A model generated the notes under the pieces. That model made no database searches. It was given only the letters and a program-made list of their open reading frames with translations, and was not told where the DNA came from. A DNA stretch of 64,000 nucleotides from Azonexus hydrophilus (GTDB lineage: Bacteria; Pseudomonadota; Gammaproteobacteria; Burkholderiales; Rhodocyclaceae): assembly GCF_905120355.1 (NCBI RefSeq), contig NZ_CAJHOB010000002.1, positions 124,001-188,000 on the forward strand, written 5' to 3'. Positions 37,970-46,608 of the stretch are shown in pieces. Each line of letters starts with the position of its first letter. Position 1 is the first letter of the stretch. Made by a program: the position numbers and the translations under genes.

Positions 37970-39604
37970 ATGCGTACCGATCGCGATGCAATGGAATACG
38001 ACGTCGTGATCGTCGGCGGCGGCCCTGCGGGGCTGTCCGCTGCGATCCGGGTCAAGCAGCAGGCAGAAAAGGTGGGGCAGGAGGTGTCGGTATGCCTGCT
38101 CGAAAAGGGCTCGGAGATCGGTGCGCACATCCTTTCGGGGGCGGTGATCGAGACACGTGCGCTGGCCGAACTGTTTCCCGACTGGCAGGAACGCGGTGCG
38201 CCGCTGCACACGCCGGCGGCTGAAGACCGCTTCCTGTGGTTGTCTGAAGGTGGGGCCAGCAAGCTGCCGACGCCGCCGCAGATGTCCAATCACGGCAACT
38301 ACATCGTCAGTCTGGGCAACTTTTGCCGCTGGCTGGGCGAGCAGGCAGAAGCGCTGGGGGTCGAAATCTACCCCGGTTTTGCCGCCGCCGAAGTGCTTTA
38401 TCACGAAGATGGCTCAGTCAAGGGCGTTGCCACCGGCGATCTTGGTCTGGGTAAGGACGGCCAGCCGGGCCCGAATTTCCAGCCGGGGATGGAACTGCAT
38501 GCGCGCCAAACCATTTTTGCAGAAGGGTGCCGTGGCTCGCTGACGCGAGAACTGTTCGAACGCTTCAACCTGCGCGATGGCGCCGATCCGCAGACCTACG
38601 GTATCGGCATCAAGGAGTTGTGGGAAATCGACCCGGCCAAGCATCAACCGGGTCTGATCGTGCATACCGTCGGCTGGCCGTTGACGACGGACACCTACGG
38701 CGGCTCCTTCCTTTACCATCTGGAAAACAACCTGGTGGCAGTGGGTTTTGTCATCGGCCTGGATTATAAAAATCCGTGGTTGTCGCCGTTCGAGGAGTTC
38801 CAGCGTTACAAGACGCATCCGTCGATCCGTGGCTTCTTCGAAGGTGGCCGGCGCATTTCCTATGGCGCTCGTGCGCTGTCGGAAGGCGGTTATCAGTCCT
38901 TGCCCAAGCTGACTTTCCCCGGTGGCCTGTTGATCGGCGATACCGCTGGTTTCCTCAATGTGCCGAAAATCAAGGGCACGCACATGGCCATGCAGTCGGC
39001 CATTCTTGCGGCCGATGGTGTGCTGGCGGCATTGGCGGACGAAAGTTCAAGGGAAGCGGTGGCCTATCCCGCCGCACTCAAGCAAAGCTGGCTGCACGAT
39101 GAACTGTACCGCGTGCGCAATATCCGTCCGGCGTTCAAATGGGGTCTGCTCGGCGGGCTTGCCTACGGCGCCATCGATACCTTCCTGTTCCGTGGCAAGG
39201 CGCCGTGGACCATGGCGCAGCACGATGACCATACACAGATCGGCGACAAGGCCGCCTATCCCAAGATCGCTTATCCCAAGCCGGATGGGGTGTTGACCTT
39301 TGATCGTCTGTCCTCGGTCTTCCTCTCGGCCACCAACCACGAAGAACATCAGCCCTGCCATCTGCGCCTGAAGGACGAGACGGTGCCGATCAGCGTCAAT
39401 TACGCGAAATATGGCGCCCCGGAAACGCGGTATTGCCCGGCGGGCGTCTATGAAATCCTGGGCGAGGAAGAGGGAAATCCTCGTTTGCAGATCAATGGCC
39501 AGAACTGCCTGCACTGCAAGACCTGCGACATCAAGGATCCGACCCAGAATATCGTGTGGACGGTGCCCGAAGGTGGCGGTGGGCCGAATTACCCAAATAT
39601 GTAA
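37970..39604 (+). CDS. Electron transfer flavoprotein-ubiquinone oxidoreductase
   Basis: Membrane-associated flavo-iron-sulfur protein of 544 residues that moves electrons from reduced ETF to the quinone pool. The N-terminal FAD motif YDVVIVGGGPAGLSAAIRVK is followed by GSEIGAHILSGAVIETRAL. The C-terminal 4Fe-4S ligands lie in TRYCPAGVYEIL...NGQNCLHCKTCDIKDP, and the protein ends in the conserved PEGGGGPNYPNM. AGAGGA upstream supports the start at 37970. With the acyl-CoA dehydrogenase it forms a two-gene oxidation unit closed by a strong terminator. Confidence 0.96.
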   Translation: MRTDRDAMEYDVVIVGGGPAGLSAAIRVKQQAEKVGQEVSVCLLEKGSEIGAHILSGAVIETRALAELFPDWQERGAPLHTPAAEDRFLWLSEGGASKLPTPPQMSNHGNYIVSLGNFCRWLGEQAEALGVEIYPGFAAAEVLYHEDGSVKGVATGDLGLGKDGQPGPNFQPGMELHARQTIFAEGCRGSLTRELFERFNLRDGADPQTYGIGIKELWEIDPAKHQPGLIVHTVGWPLTTDTYGGSFLYHLENNLVAVGFVIGLDYKNPWLSPFEEFQRYKTHPSIRGFFEGGRRISYGARALSEGGYQSLPKLTFPGGLLIGDTAGFLNVPKIKGTHMAMQSAILAADGVLAALADESSREAVAYPAALKQSWLHDELYRVRNIRPAFKWGLLGGLAYGAIDTFLFRGKAPWTMAQHDDHTQIGDKAAYPKIAYPKPDGVLTFDRLSSVFLSATNHEEHQPCHLRLKDETVPISVNYAKYGAPETRYCPAGVYEILGEEEGNPRLQINGQNCLHCKTCDIKDPTQNIVWTVPEGGGGPNYPNM

Positions 39605-39674
39605 GGCAGTGTGACAACTGACTCTGCGTGAGAGACCAGGGAGAACAGCAAACGACTTGAGTCTCTTTCCCTTC

Positions 39675-39701
39675 GGGGCCACTGCGGTGGCCCCTTTTTT
39701 T
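39675..39701 (+). terminator. Rho-independent terminator after ETF-QO
   Basis: GGGGCCAC (39675-39682) and GTGGCCCC (39687-39694) form a perfect 8-bp GC-rich stem around a 4-nt loop, followed by seven T. A separate 6-bp stem AGAGAC/GTCTCT (39631-39636 with 39661-39666) precedes it and encloses a GGAGAACAGCA word. Confidence 0.92.
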
Positions 39702-39770
39702 GGCCCAGGCAGGTGAGGGGATTGGGGGATTTACGCTCCTGAATACGCTGCAGGGTGGATGGGTTGCATT

Positions 39771-39820
39771 CTCTTCATTATGTAAATTTTTTCTGCAGCT
39801 CCCGAGGCCGTAATGAAGAG
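39771..39820. repeat. Concentric dyad: 10-bp inverted repeat around a CTGCAG centre
   Basis: CTCTTCATTA (39771-39780) and TAATGAAGAG (39811-39820) are perfect inverted arms. CTGCAG (39793-39798) lies exactly at their common centre (39795.5). The intervening bases are not symmetrical. It lies 104 bases upstream of the GGDEF start and could be a looping operator or a long hairpin. Confidence 0.6.
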
Positions 39821-39923
39821 TACGTCCTGTTTTGCAGGGGGCAGAAGTCGCAGGCAAGGTTAACAGTGTGACATCGGGAATGCAGGTATTATTTCCACCT
39901 TCACATACGCCCGGAGCTACTTC

Positions 39924-41017
39924 ATGCTCAATCGTCGTCTGCACATGCTGTCTTCGCCGCCTACGGTGGCGCGTTCGCCTGGGCTGTTGGGCAAGTTGGG
40001 CATGCTGACTGCGATTCGTGATACGGAGCTGGTCGAGCAGAGCTTGCTGCGCACGCTGGGTCCCCTGCTCGGTGTGCTCGACACCTCGCTCTATCGACTC
40101 AATGAGCGCCACCAGCTGGCGCGGGTGCTGCACTACCACCGCTCCAAGGTAGTCGATGCCGACGGCGTGGTCCGCATGACGGAGCGGATTGAGGAATTGA
40201 GCCAGATTTCCGATGTGCCGGCTGAGGTGATCGCGCTGACGGAAAATGTTCGCCTGCTTGGCAAACCCTGCACGCGGACGCACAAGGGCGAACTGCTGAT
40301 GGCGTATCCGCTGTTCGGCAACAACGAAGTCTGCGGTTACTTGTCTTCATGCGCGGCCACGAAGCCTCGCCCAGCGAAGATGCAACCATTCGTGGCGTCC
40401 TGGAGGTGTTTTCCAACTACTATGCCCTGCTCGATATCAGCCAGCGCGACAGGTTGACCGGGCTGCTTAATCGGCAGGCACTGGAAAATAATTTCGAGCG
40501 CATCTGGACCGCGATGGCGCGTCCCGATGCCTATCAGGAACGTAGTGACGGCCGCCGCAGCGCTCAGGCCGATACGTTCTGGCTGGCGGTGATCGACATC
40601 GACCACTTCAAGATGATCAACGACACGCACGGTCACATGATCGGTGACGAAGCGCTGCTGCTGGTGGCGCGCCTGATGCAGAATACCTTCCGCACTTCCG
40701 ATCTGCTCTACCGCTACGGCGGCGAAGAGTTTGTGGCGATTGTCACGGCCGGCAATGAAGCCATTGCCCGCAACATTTTCGAGCGGGTCCGTCTGGCGAT
40801 CGAGGCGCACAGTTTTCCGCGTGTGGGCAAGATCACGATCAGCATCGGTTATGCTGAAATTGATCCCGATGTGCTGCCGGTAGAAGTGCTGGGGCGCGCT
40901 GACCGCAGCTTGTACCAGGCCAAGAAGGACGGCCGCAACCGTGTCTACGATTTCGAAGAACTGGTGCGTAGTGGAATTTTCCCCAGCCCCTCCTACGGTG
41001 ATGCCGAACTGTTCTGA
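39924..41017 (+). pseudogene. Diguanylate cyclase (GAF-like plus GGDEF), frameshifted
   Basis: Two overlapping frames make one protein. The first (39924-40457) encodes a GAF-like sensor half (residues about 30-140, TAIRDTELVEQSLLRTLGPL ... GELLMAYPLFGNNEVCGYL). The second, entered near 40349, encodes RGHEASPSEDATIRGVLEVF and a complete GGDEF domain: DRLTGLLNRQALE, VIDIDHFKMINDTHGH, YRYGGEEFVAIV and an RxxD product-inhibition site five residues before GGEEF. The break is at about 40338-40348 (TTGTCTTCATG): one base lost, or two gained, restores GYLFM-like sequence. The second frame has an ATG but no ribosome-binding site. It could be an inactivating mutation or an assembly error; the catalytic half itself is intact. 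Confidence 0.8.
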
Positions 41018-41036
41018 TCGGCGGCTGCAAATCGCG

Positions 41037-41042
41037 TAAAAT
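41037..41042 (+). promoter_or_regulatory. -10 candidate upstream of gpmI (TAAAAT)
   Basis: GCGTAAAATTTCC lies 56 bases before the gpmI ATG, with the hairpin at 41061-41087 inside the predicted leader. It matches the window-wide TANAAT pattern. Confidence 0.4.
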
Positions 41043-41060
41043 TTCCCCCGTTCATTATTC

Positions 41061-41087
41061 AGGCCAGCCTGCTGCTGGCCTTTTTTT
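41061..41087 (+). terminator. Rho-independent terminator between GGDEF gene and gpmI
   Basis: AGGCCAGC (41061-41068) pairs with GCTGGCCT (41074-41081), followed by a T-run to 41087. It ends only 11 bases before the gpmI ATG, so it either closes the GGDEF transcript with gpmI starting separately, or acts as an attenuator in the gpmI leader. Confidence 0.85.
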
Positions 41088-41098
41088 ACAGTATCGCC

Positions 41099-42745
41099 AT
41101 GTTGAAAAAATCATCCACCTTCCCCGGTATTGCCGGTCCCGTCGTTCTGATCGTCATGGACGGTTACGGGTTGCCGAAAAATGAGGCCGCCAGCGCCATT
41201 GCCGCCGCCCGCAAGCCCCACCTGGATGCGCTGTTCGCCAGTGCACCGCACATCCGCTTGCGGGCGCATGGGACGGCGGTTGGCATGCCGTCCGATGACG
41301 ACATGGGGAACTCCGAGGTGGGGCACAACGCGCTGGGGGCCGGACAGGTGTACGCGCAGGGCGCGGCGCTGGTGGCCAATGCGATTGCCGCCGGGAGTAT
41401 CTGGACGGGGCAGGCGTGGCAGGAAATCATCGCCGGCGCCAAGGCCGGGCGCGGCGTGGTGCATTTCATCGGTTTGTTTTCCGATGGCAACGTGCACAGC
41501 CACATCGACCATCTCAAGGCCATGGTCGCGCGGGCCAAGACCGAAGGCATCCGGACGGTACGCATCCATGCCCTGCTCGACGGGCGCGATGTGCCGGAAA
41601 CCAGTGCCCTGGATTACGTGCTGCCCTTCGAGGAATTCCTGGCGGGGCTCAATGACGCCAGTTTCGATGCCCGCATTGCTTCCGGCGGTGGTCGCCAGTA
41701 CATCACCATGGACCGTTACGATGCCAATTGGCCCATGGTCGAGCGTGGCTGGCGGACCCATGTGCTGGGCGAGGGGCAGCAATTCGCCACCGCCGCAGCG
41801 GCGGTCAATGGCTTGCGCGCACAGCATCCCGGTACGATTGACCAGGATCTGCCGGAGTTCGTCATTGCTGAACAAGGCCAGCCCATCGGCACCATTGAGG
41901 ATGGCGATGCGGTGGTGTTCTTCAACTTCCGCGGCGACCGCGCCATCGAAATCAGCCGCGCCTTTGTCGACACCGAGTTCACTGAATTCGATCGCGTGCG
42001 TGTGCCGCAGATCACCTACGCCGGCATGCTGCAATACGATGGCGATCTGCAGCTGCCCAAGCGCTTCCTGGTGCCGCCACCGGCGATTACCGATACTTCC
42101 GGTGAGTGGTTCAGCAAGGCTGGCATCAGCCAGTTTGCCTGTTCCGAAACGCAGAAATTCGGGCATGTCACCTATTTCTGGAATGGCAACCGCTCGGGCA
42201 AATTTGCCGGCGAAACCTGGCAGGAAGTGCCGAGTGACGTGGTGCCCTTCGAAGAGCGGCCATGGATGAAGGCCGCGGAGATCACCGATGCGATGATCGC
42301 GGCGATTCGTTCCGGGCAATACCGCTTCCTGCGCTGTAACTATGCCAATGGTGACATGGTCGGCCATACCGGCAATTTCCGCGCGGCCACTATGGCGGTG
42401 GAAGCGGTCGATCTGGCGCTGGGGCGGTTGTTGAAAGCGGTGGCGGCAGCCGGTGGGGTGGCGCTGATCACGGCCGACCACGGCAATGCCGACGAGATGT
42501 ACGAAATGGACAAGAAAACCGGCCAGCCGGCGCAGCACAAGGACGGTTCGTTCAAGGCGAAAACTGCGCACACTCTGAATCCGGTGCCCTTGATCCTGTT
42601 CGATGCGGCCACGGGCGGTCGTTTGGGCTTGCAGCAGGCAGCAGCGGCCGGTTTGGCCAACATCGCTGCCACCGTGGCGCATCTGCTCGGTTACGAGAAA
42701 CACCCGGCATGGGAAGAAAGCCTGCTGACCGTACTTAGCGCGTAA
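41099..42745 (+). CDS. gpmI: 2,3-bisphosphoglycerate-independent phosphoglycerate mutase
   Basis: Di-Mn2+ enzyme of glycolysis/gluconeogenesis, 548 residues, interconverting 3- and 2-phosphoglycerate. The alkaline-phosphatase-fold start LIVMDGYGLPKNEAASAI holds the first metal Asp. The nucleophilic Ser is in DDDMGNSEVGHNALGAG. The phosphotransferase insert has FLVPPPAITDTSGEW and FFNFRGDRAIEISRAF, and ITADHGNADEMYEM carries later metal ligands. No Shine-Dalgarno is visible before the ATG. Its last 11 bases overlap the 3' end of the convergent sensor kinase gene. Confidence 0.96.
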   Translation: MLKKSSTFPGIAGPVVLIVMDGYGLPKNEAASAIAAARKPHLDALFASAPHIRLRAHGTAVGMPSDDDMGNSEVGHNALGAGQVYAQGAALVANAIAAGSIWTGQAWQEIIAGAKAGRGVVHFIGLFSDGNVHSHIDHLKAMVARAKTEGIRTVRIHALLDGRDVPETSALDYVLPFEEFLAGLNDASFDARIASGGGRQYITMDRYDANWPMVERGWRTHVLGEGQQFATAAAAVNGLRAQHPGTIDQDLPEFVIAEQGQPIGTIEDGDAVVFFNFRGDRAIEISRAFVDTEFTEFDRVRVPQITYAGMLQYDGDLQLPKRFLVPPPAITDTSGEWFSKAGISQFACSETQKFGHVTYFWNGNRSGKFAGETWQEVPSDVVPFEERPWMKAAEITDAMIAAIRSGQYRFLRCNYANGDMVGHTGNFRAATMAVEAVDLALGRLLKAVAAAGGVALITADHGNADEMYEMDKKTGQPAQHKDGSFKAKTAHTLNPVPLILFDAATGGRLGLQQAAAAGLANIAATVAHLLGYEKHPAWEESLLTVLSA

Positions 42746-45128
42746 CCGGCCGTTGCTCGCTGCCCGGCAACCAGCGGTGCACGGTGGCGAACAGAATTTC
42801 CGGTTTGACCGGTTTGGTGATGAAATCGTCCATGCCGGCGGCAAAGCACTGTTCGCGGTCTTCGGCAAAGGCATTGGCGGTCATGGCGATGATCGGCAGT
42901 GACTGCAGATCGGGCAGGGCGCGGATGCGGCGGGTGGCTTCCAGGCCGCCCATGTTGGGCATCTGCATGTCCATCAGGATCAGGGCGTAAGGCTGCTCTG
43001 CCGCCTGTTGCCGGGTCACCAGTTCGACGGCTTCCTGGCCATCGACGGCGCAATCGACCAGGAGGCCGATCTCGTCGAGCAGCATCTGCGTGATTTCCCG
43101 GTTGATCGGCTCATCCTCGGCCAGCAGGATGCGGTGCGGGTAAGGCTGGGCGGTGGTGTCCGATTGTCTGGCGGCAGTGGGTGAAACTGGGCCGGCACTA
43201 TCCGACGGGGTCAACAGCGGTGCGGCATCCTGTTGCGTTTCGCTCCGACGCAGGCGAGCGGTAAACCAGAATGTGCTGCCCTGCCCCAGCGTGCTATCCA
43301 CCCCTGCGCAGCCCCCCATCAATTCCGCCAGACGGCGGGTGATCGACAGTCCCAGACCGGTGCCGCCATATTGCCGGGTGCTTGAGTTGTCTCCCTGCTC
43401 GAAGGGTTCGAACAGGCGTGGCAGGACGTCCGGGGCGATGCCGGGGCCGGTGTCCTGTACGGCGAAGCGGAGCAGGACCGATGTGGCATCCGAGGCCAGC
43501 GTTTCGACGATCACTTGAATACTGCCACGGGCAGTGAACTTGACGGCGTTGCTGAGGTAGTTGAGCAGCGCTTGCTGCAGGCAGGTCGGATCGCCGAGCA
43601 GTGGTAGTGTGGGCCAGTGGCGCTGGCTGCCTAGTTCGAGCTGTTTGTCCCGGGCTCGCCCCTGAACCATCGCCAGGGCGGTGTCGAGCAGGGCGTCGAG
43701 GTCGAGTGGCGCTTCCTTCAGGGTGAATTTTCCGGCGTCGATCTTGGCCAGATCGAGCACGGCATTGATGATTTCCAGGAGATGATGACTGGCCTGCTCC
43801 AGCGTATCCAGGCGCTTTTCCTGCAGTTCGCTCAGGCCGCCGCGACGGATCAGGTGGGCCATGCCGGTGATGGCATTGAGTGGCGTACGGATTTCGTGAC
43901 TGATGTTGGCCAGGAACTGGCTTTTCGCCGAGCTGGCTTGCTCGGCGGCCAGCTTGGCCAGCATCAGCTCGTTGGTCCGTTCGGCCACCAGTTCTTCCAG
44001 ATGTTTGCGGTAGTGTTCCAGTTCCGTTTCGATGCGGCGGGTTTCGGTGATGTCGCGGGCGATGGTGGCGAGCGCGATAGGCAGCCCTTCCTGAGTGCGG
44101 AGGGCGATTTCCCGTGTTTCGATGATGCGCGCCGGCGCACCGTTCTGATTGACGTATTCGGTGGTGATCTGCACACCCGGGTGCTGCCAGGCGTACTCGT
44201 CGGAGCGGGCGCCGTTCAGGTGGAATTCACGGAAGACAGGGCGCAGCTCAGCCATTTCCGAGTGGGTTTTGCCCAACCAGGGAAAGTTTTCCAGGCCCAG
44301 ATTTTTTTCGGCGGCGGCATTGATCTGCAACCAGCGGCCGCTGCTGTCCTTGAGCACGACAATGTCGGGCAGGGCGTCGATGAAACCGGTCAGGAGCTTG
44401 TTGCTGTCGCGCAGTGCGGCGGTGGCGTTCTCGGCGTCGGTAATGCGTTGCGCGATGGCCTGACTCATCTGCATGAAATTGTGGCTCAAGGTCACGATTT
44501 CGCTGGGGCCGTGCTGTGGTAGCGGCAACTGGTAATCGCCGGCAGCGATGCGCTGGCTGGTTGCTGCCAGGGTGCCCAGGTGGCGGGTCAGCCAGTAACC
44601 CGACAAGCCGAGCGCCAGCAGGCTCAGGAGGATGCCGCCAAAACTGATCACGGCACTTTGCACGATCAGGTCGTGCCGGGTTTGGGCGATGAAGCGCAGG
44701 GAAATGCCGTAGTGCAGATCAGCGTAGTGCTGCCCGTAGAGTTCGATGGGCAGGATCACGTGCATGAGTTCCGGGTTGACCGGGTCGCGGCCGGCTTGTG
44801 GCAAGGGCTGTTCTGTTTTCCAGGCGGTGCCGGCCAGGCGCTGTCCGTCCGGGGTGACGAGCATCAGGTAATCGAGCTCGCTGTCACGCTGCAAGCTGGC
44901 GAGAATTTCGTGCGCGGTGGCGTAATCCCGGTTTGCCAGTGGCGCAGCCAGCGCGGTCTTATACAGCGACTGGGCGCTCTGGATGTGTTCGTCGACATGC
45001 TGGTGCAGGTGCGCGTCGACCAGGCGCAGGCTGTTGCCGATGATCAGGGAGATGAAGACGAGTTGAATCAGCAGGCTGGCAAAGAGCAGGCGGAAACGCA
45101 GGCTGCGGAAAAATCCCGGGAGTGGCAT
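42735..45128 (-). CDS. Hybrid sensor histidine kinase (HAMP-PAS-HisKA-HATPase-REC)
   Basis: Inner-membrane sensor of 797 residues. TM1 (about 12-32) and TM2 (about 158-180) bracket a periplasmic domain. A HAMP linker follows (LAATSQRIAAGDYQLPLP), then a PAS domain (about 245-365), HisKA with phospho-His in FLANISHEIRTPLNAITGM (about 405-425), an HATPase with TGPGIAPDVLPRLFEPF and YGGTGLGLSITRRL, and a C-terminal receiver with phospho-Asp in ALILMDMQMPNMGGLEA. The start is the ATG at 45128, overlapping the upstream binding-protein stop by one base (TGATG) with GGAG eight bases before. The adjacent periplasmic protein is a likely ligand-presenting partner. No output regulator is adjacent. Confidence 0.92.
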   Translation of the reverse strand: MPLPGFFRSLRFRLLFASLLIQLVFISLIIGNSLRLVDAHLHQHVDEHIQSAQSLYKTALAAPLANRDYATAHEILASLQRDSELDYLMLVTPDGQRLAGTAWKTEQPLPQAGRDPVNPELMHVILPIELYGQHYADLHYGISLRFIAQTRHDLIVQSAVISFGGILLSLLALGLSGYWLTRHLGTLAATSQRIAAGDYQLPLPQHGPSEIVTLSHNFMQMSQAIAQRITDAENATAALRDSNKLLTGFIDALPDIVVLKDSSGRWLQINAAAEKNLGLENFPWLGKTHSEMAELRPVFREFHLNGARSDEYAWQHPGVQITTEYVNQNGAPARIIETREIALRTQEGLPIALATIARDITETRRIETELEHYRKHLEELVAERTNELMLAKLAAEQASSAKSQFLANISHEIRTPLNAITGMAHLIRRGGLSELQEKRLDTLEQASHHLLEIINAVLDLAKIDAGKFTLKEAPLDLDALLDTALAMVQGRARDKQLELGSQRHWPTLPLLGDPTCLQQALLNYLSNAVKFTARGSIQVIVETLASDATSVLLRFAVQDTGPGIAPDVLPRLFEPFEQGDNSSTRQYGGTGLGLSITRRLAELMGGCAGVDSTLGQGSTFWFTARLRRSETQQDAAPLLTPSDSAGPVSPTAARQSDTTAQPYPHRILLAEDEPINREITQMLLDEIGLLVDCAVDGQEAVELVTRQQAAEQPYALILMDMQMPNMGGLEATRRIRALPDLQSLPIIAMTANAFAEDREQCFAAGMDDFITKPVKPEILFATVHRWLPGSEQRPVTR

Positions 45129-45967
45129 CAAGGCAGCTCCAGCAGGCGTTTGGTCAGGCTGATGTAGCTACGCAGCTGTGCCCGGTCAGCGGTGGAAAGG
45201 GGGGTGTAGCCGGCATAGCCGGTGCGCTGAAAAAATTCCTTGCCGCTGACGGTGTCAGGAAAGGAGGCAAATGCCCGGGTGATGCGCTCCATCATGGCGA
45301 TATCGAGGCGGCGGTTGAGCAGGGTGCAGACCTGCGGCAGGAAAATGCCGGTTTCCTGTACGCTGACGGCGCGTTTCACTTCGTCCGGATTTTGTTGCAG
45401 GGCGGAGCGGGCCACGAAGGCGGCGTCGGCCATGCCGTTGGCCACGGCGGCGATGGCAGCGCCATGCGAAGGGTATTCCTGCAGTGTGTAATCCTTGTTG
45501 AATTCGAGCCCGTTCTTTTCCAGCCATTCCAGGCTGCCGAGGGTGATGATGGCAAAACGGCTGGATGTGGCGATGGTCTTGCCGCGTAATTGTGCCGGTT
45601 GCGGCGGTGGGCTGCCCGCCGGCAGCACCAGCAGGGTTTCGAGTTTTGCGGCGTAGCGGTAGAGAATATGCATGCTCCGCTCTTCTGCCAGGGCGGCGAA
45701 GTGCGGTCCGGTGATGGCCAGGTCGAATTCGCCGGCGAGCAGCTGCTGGATATGAACGCTGTAGTTGGGGGCGGTGTAGATGATGACCTTGCGCCCCAGC
45801 TGCTGTTCAAGATGGGTGGTAAGGGGCTGCAGGCTGCGGACCAGCGCCTGCGGGCTGTTGAATGGCATGACCCCGAGTTTGAGTGGCGCTTCCTCGGTTT
45901 GGGCTGGGCTGCTGCTCAGACAGGCGATGAAGAGCAGGCAGCATATTCGCGACAGAAAAGCGGTCAT
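45128..45967 (-). CDS. PhnD-like periplasmic binding protein, likely sensor partner
   Basis: A 279-residue exported protein: signal peptide (LSRICCLLFIACLSSSPAQT) then a PhnD/TAXI-type binding fold (LKLGVMPFNSPQALVRSLQP, YTAPNYSVHIQQLLAGEFDLAITGP, GKTIATSSRFAIITLG, VANGMADAAFVARSAL). PhnD-like proteins bind phosphonate, phosphite, sulfur oxyanions and other small anions. No ABC transporter genes adjoin; instead the gene is coupled by a one-base overlap to a hybrid sensor kinase, resembling TorT-TorS pairs in logic. CGGAG precedes the ATG at 45967. Ligand unknown. Confidence 0.88.
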   Translation of the reverse strand: MTAFLSRICCLLFIACLSSSPAQTEEAPLKLGVMPFNSPQALVRSLQPLTTHLEQQLGRKVIIYTAPNYSVHIQQLLAGEFDLAITGPHFAALAEERSMHILYRYAAKLETLLVLPAGSPPPQPAQLRGKTIATSSRFAIITLGSLEWLEKNGLEFNKDYTLQEYPSHGAAIAAVANGMADAAFVARSALQQNPDEVKRAVSVQETGIFLPQVCTLLNRRLDIAMMERITRAFASFPDTVSGKEFFQRTGYAGYTPLSTADRAQLRSYISLTKRLLELP

Positions 45968-46059
45968 GGGTTACTCCGAATGGCGGAAGCAGACGTCATT
46001 GTGACAGACGGCAGGAGTTCTGGGCAAGAAGCGCTGTCGGCTTTGCTTGCGCGGCAGGA

Positions 46060-46608
46060 TCAGAACGGGGCCAGCACGGCGATGACCCGCCCGGGCGCGA
46101 TGCGCACTGAGCGCAGCAGCCAGCGGGCGGTGCTTTCCTGTGGGCTGGCGTCGGGGCGCAGGCGGTAGGCCGGGGTTTTGCGGAAGTAACTTTTCAGCAT
46201 GCGGCTCAGCGAGTGTTCGATCAAGCCGCGCCATTGCGGATCGAGTCCGGGGGCATGCACACTTTCTGCTGCGGGCTGGTCAAGGTAGAAGGCTTTTTCC
46301 TGATCGTCGTAGCGTAATCCCGCCGTGCCGCGTAGATCGACCGGTACGGCGGGGGCTCCTGCCAGGCTGAGCAGGACGCGGGCATGGATGGTCAGGCGCT
46401 CCGCTGGTTCGCCCAGCTGGATGCGGGGGGCTTCTGGCATGCTGGCGATGAACAGATCGCCGTAACGTTTTTCCAGCGGGCCGCGCTTGGCCAGTTCATT
46501 CTGGATGTCTGCTTCGGAAAAACTGATTTCCTGTTCGAGAAAAGCCAGGGTAGGTGCACTGCAGCCGAGCAGGAGTGCCAGGCAGCAAAGGAACTGAGGG
46601 ATGTTCAT
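46060..46608 (-). CDS. DUF1439-like exported protein (YceB-like)
   Basis: A 182-residue protein with a hydrophobic N-terminus (MNIPQFLCCLALLLGCSAPTLA) that could be a signal peptide or a lipoprotein signal with LLGC, though it lacks the usual N-terminal Lys/Arg. The body (ISFSEADIQNELAKRGPLEKRYGDLF; RIQLGEPAERLTIHARVLL; GTAGLRYDDQEKAFYLDQP) fits the DUF1439/YceB pattern, a lipid-binding-like (TULIP/SMP-related) fold in the envelope. Its ATG overlaps the stop of the AraC-family gene by four bases, so it is translationally coupled to that regulator. Role unknown. Confidence 0.65.
   Translation of the reverse strand: MNIPQFLCCLALLLGCSAPTLAFLEQEISFSEADIQNELAKRGPLEKRYGDLFIASMPEAPRIQLGEPAERLTIHARVLLSLAGAPAVPVDLRGTAGLRYDDQEKAFYLDQPAAESVHAPGLDPQWRGLIEHSLSRMLKSYFRKTPAYRLRPDASPQESTARWLLRSVRIAPGRVIAVLAPF

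Larger units (their letters stand above)
39605..39923. other. 319-bp intergenic region (ETF-QO to GGDEF gene)
   Basis: Holds the GGAGAACAGCA-containing stem, the terminator at 39675-39701, and a concentric dyad at 39771-39820. I find no gene. No good sigma70 pair for the GGDEF gene is evident; GGAG at 39912-39915 is its ribosome-binding site. Confidence 0.6.

Noticed and set aside
40330-40360. Programmed ribosomal frameshifting in the GGDEF gene
   Set aside because: No X-XXY-YYZ slippery site, no internal Shine-Dalgarno and no obvious stimulatory structure at the junction; mutation or sequence error is simpler.
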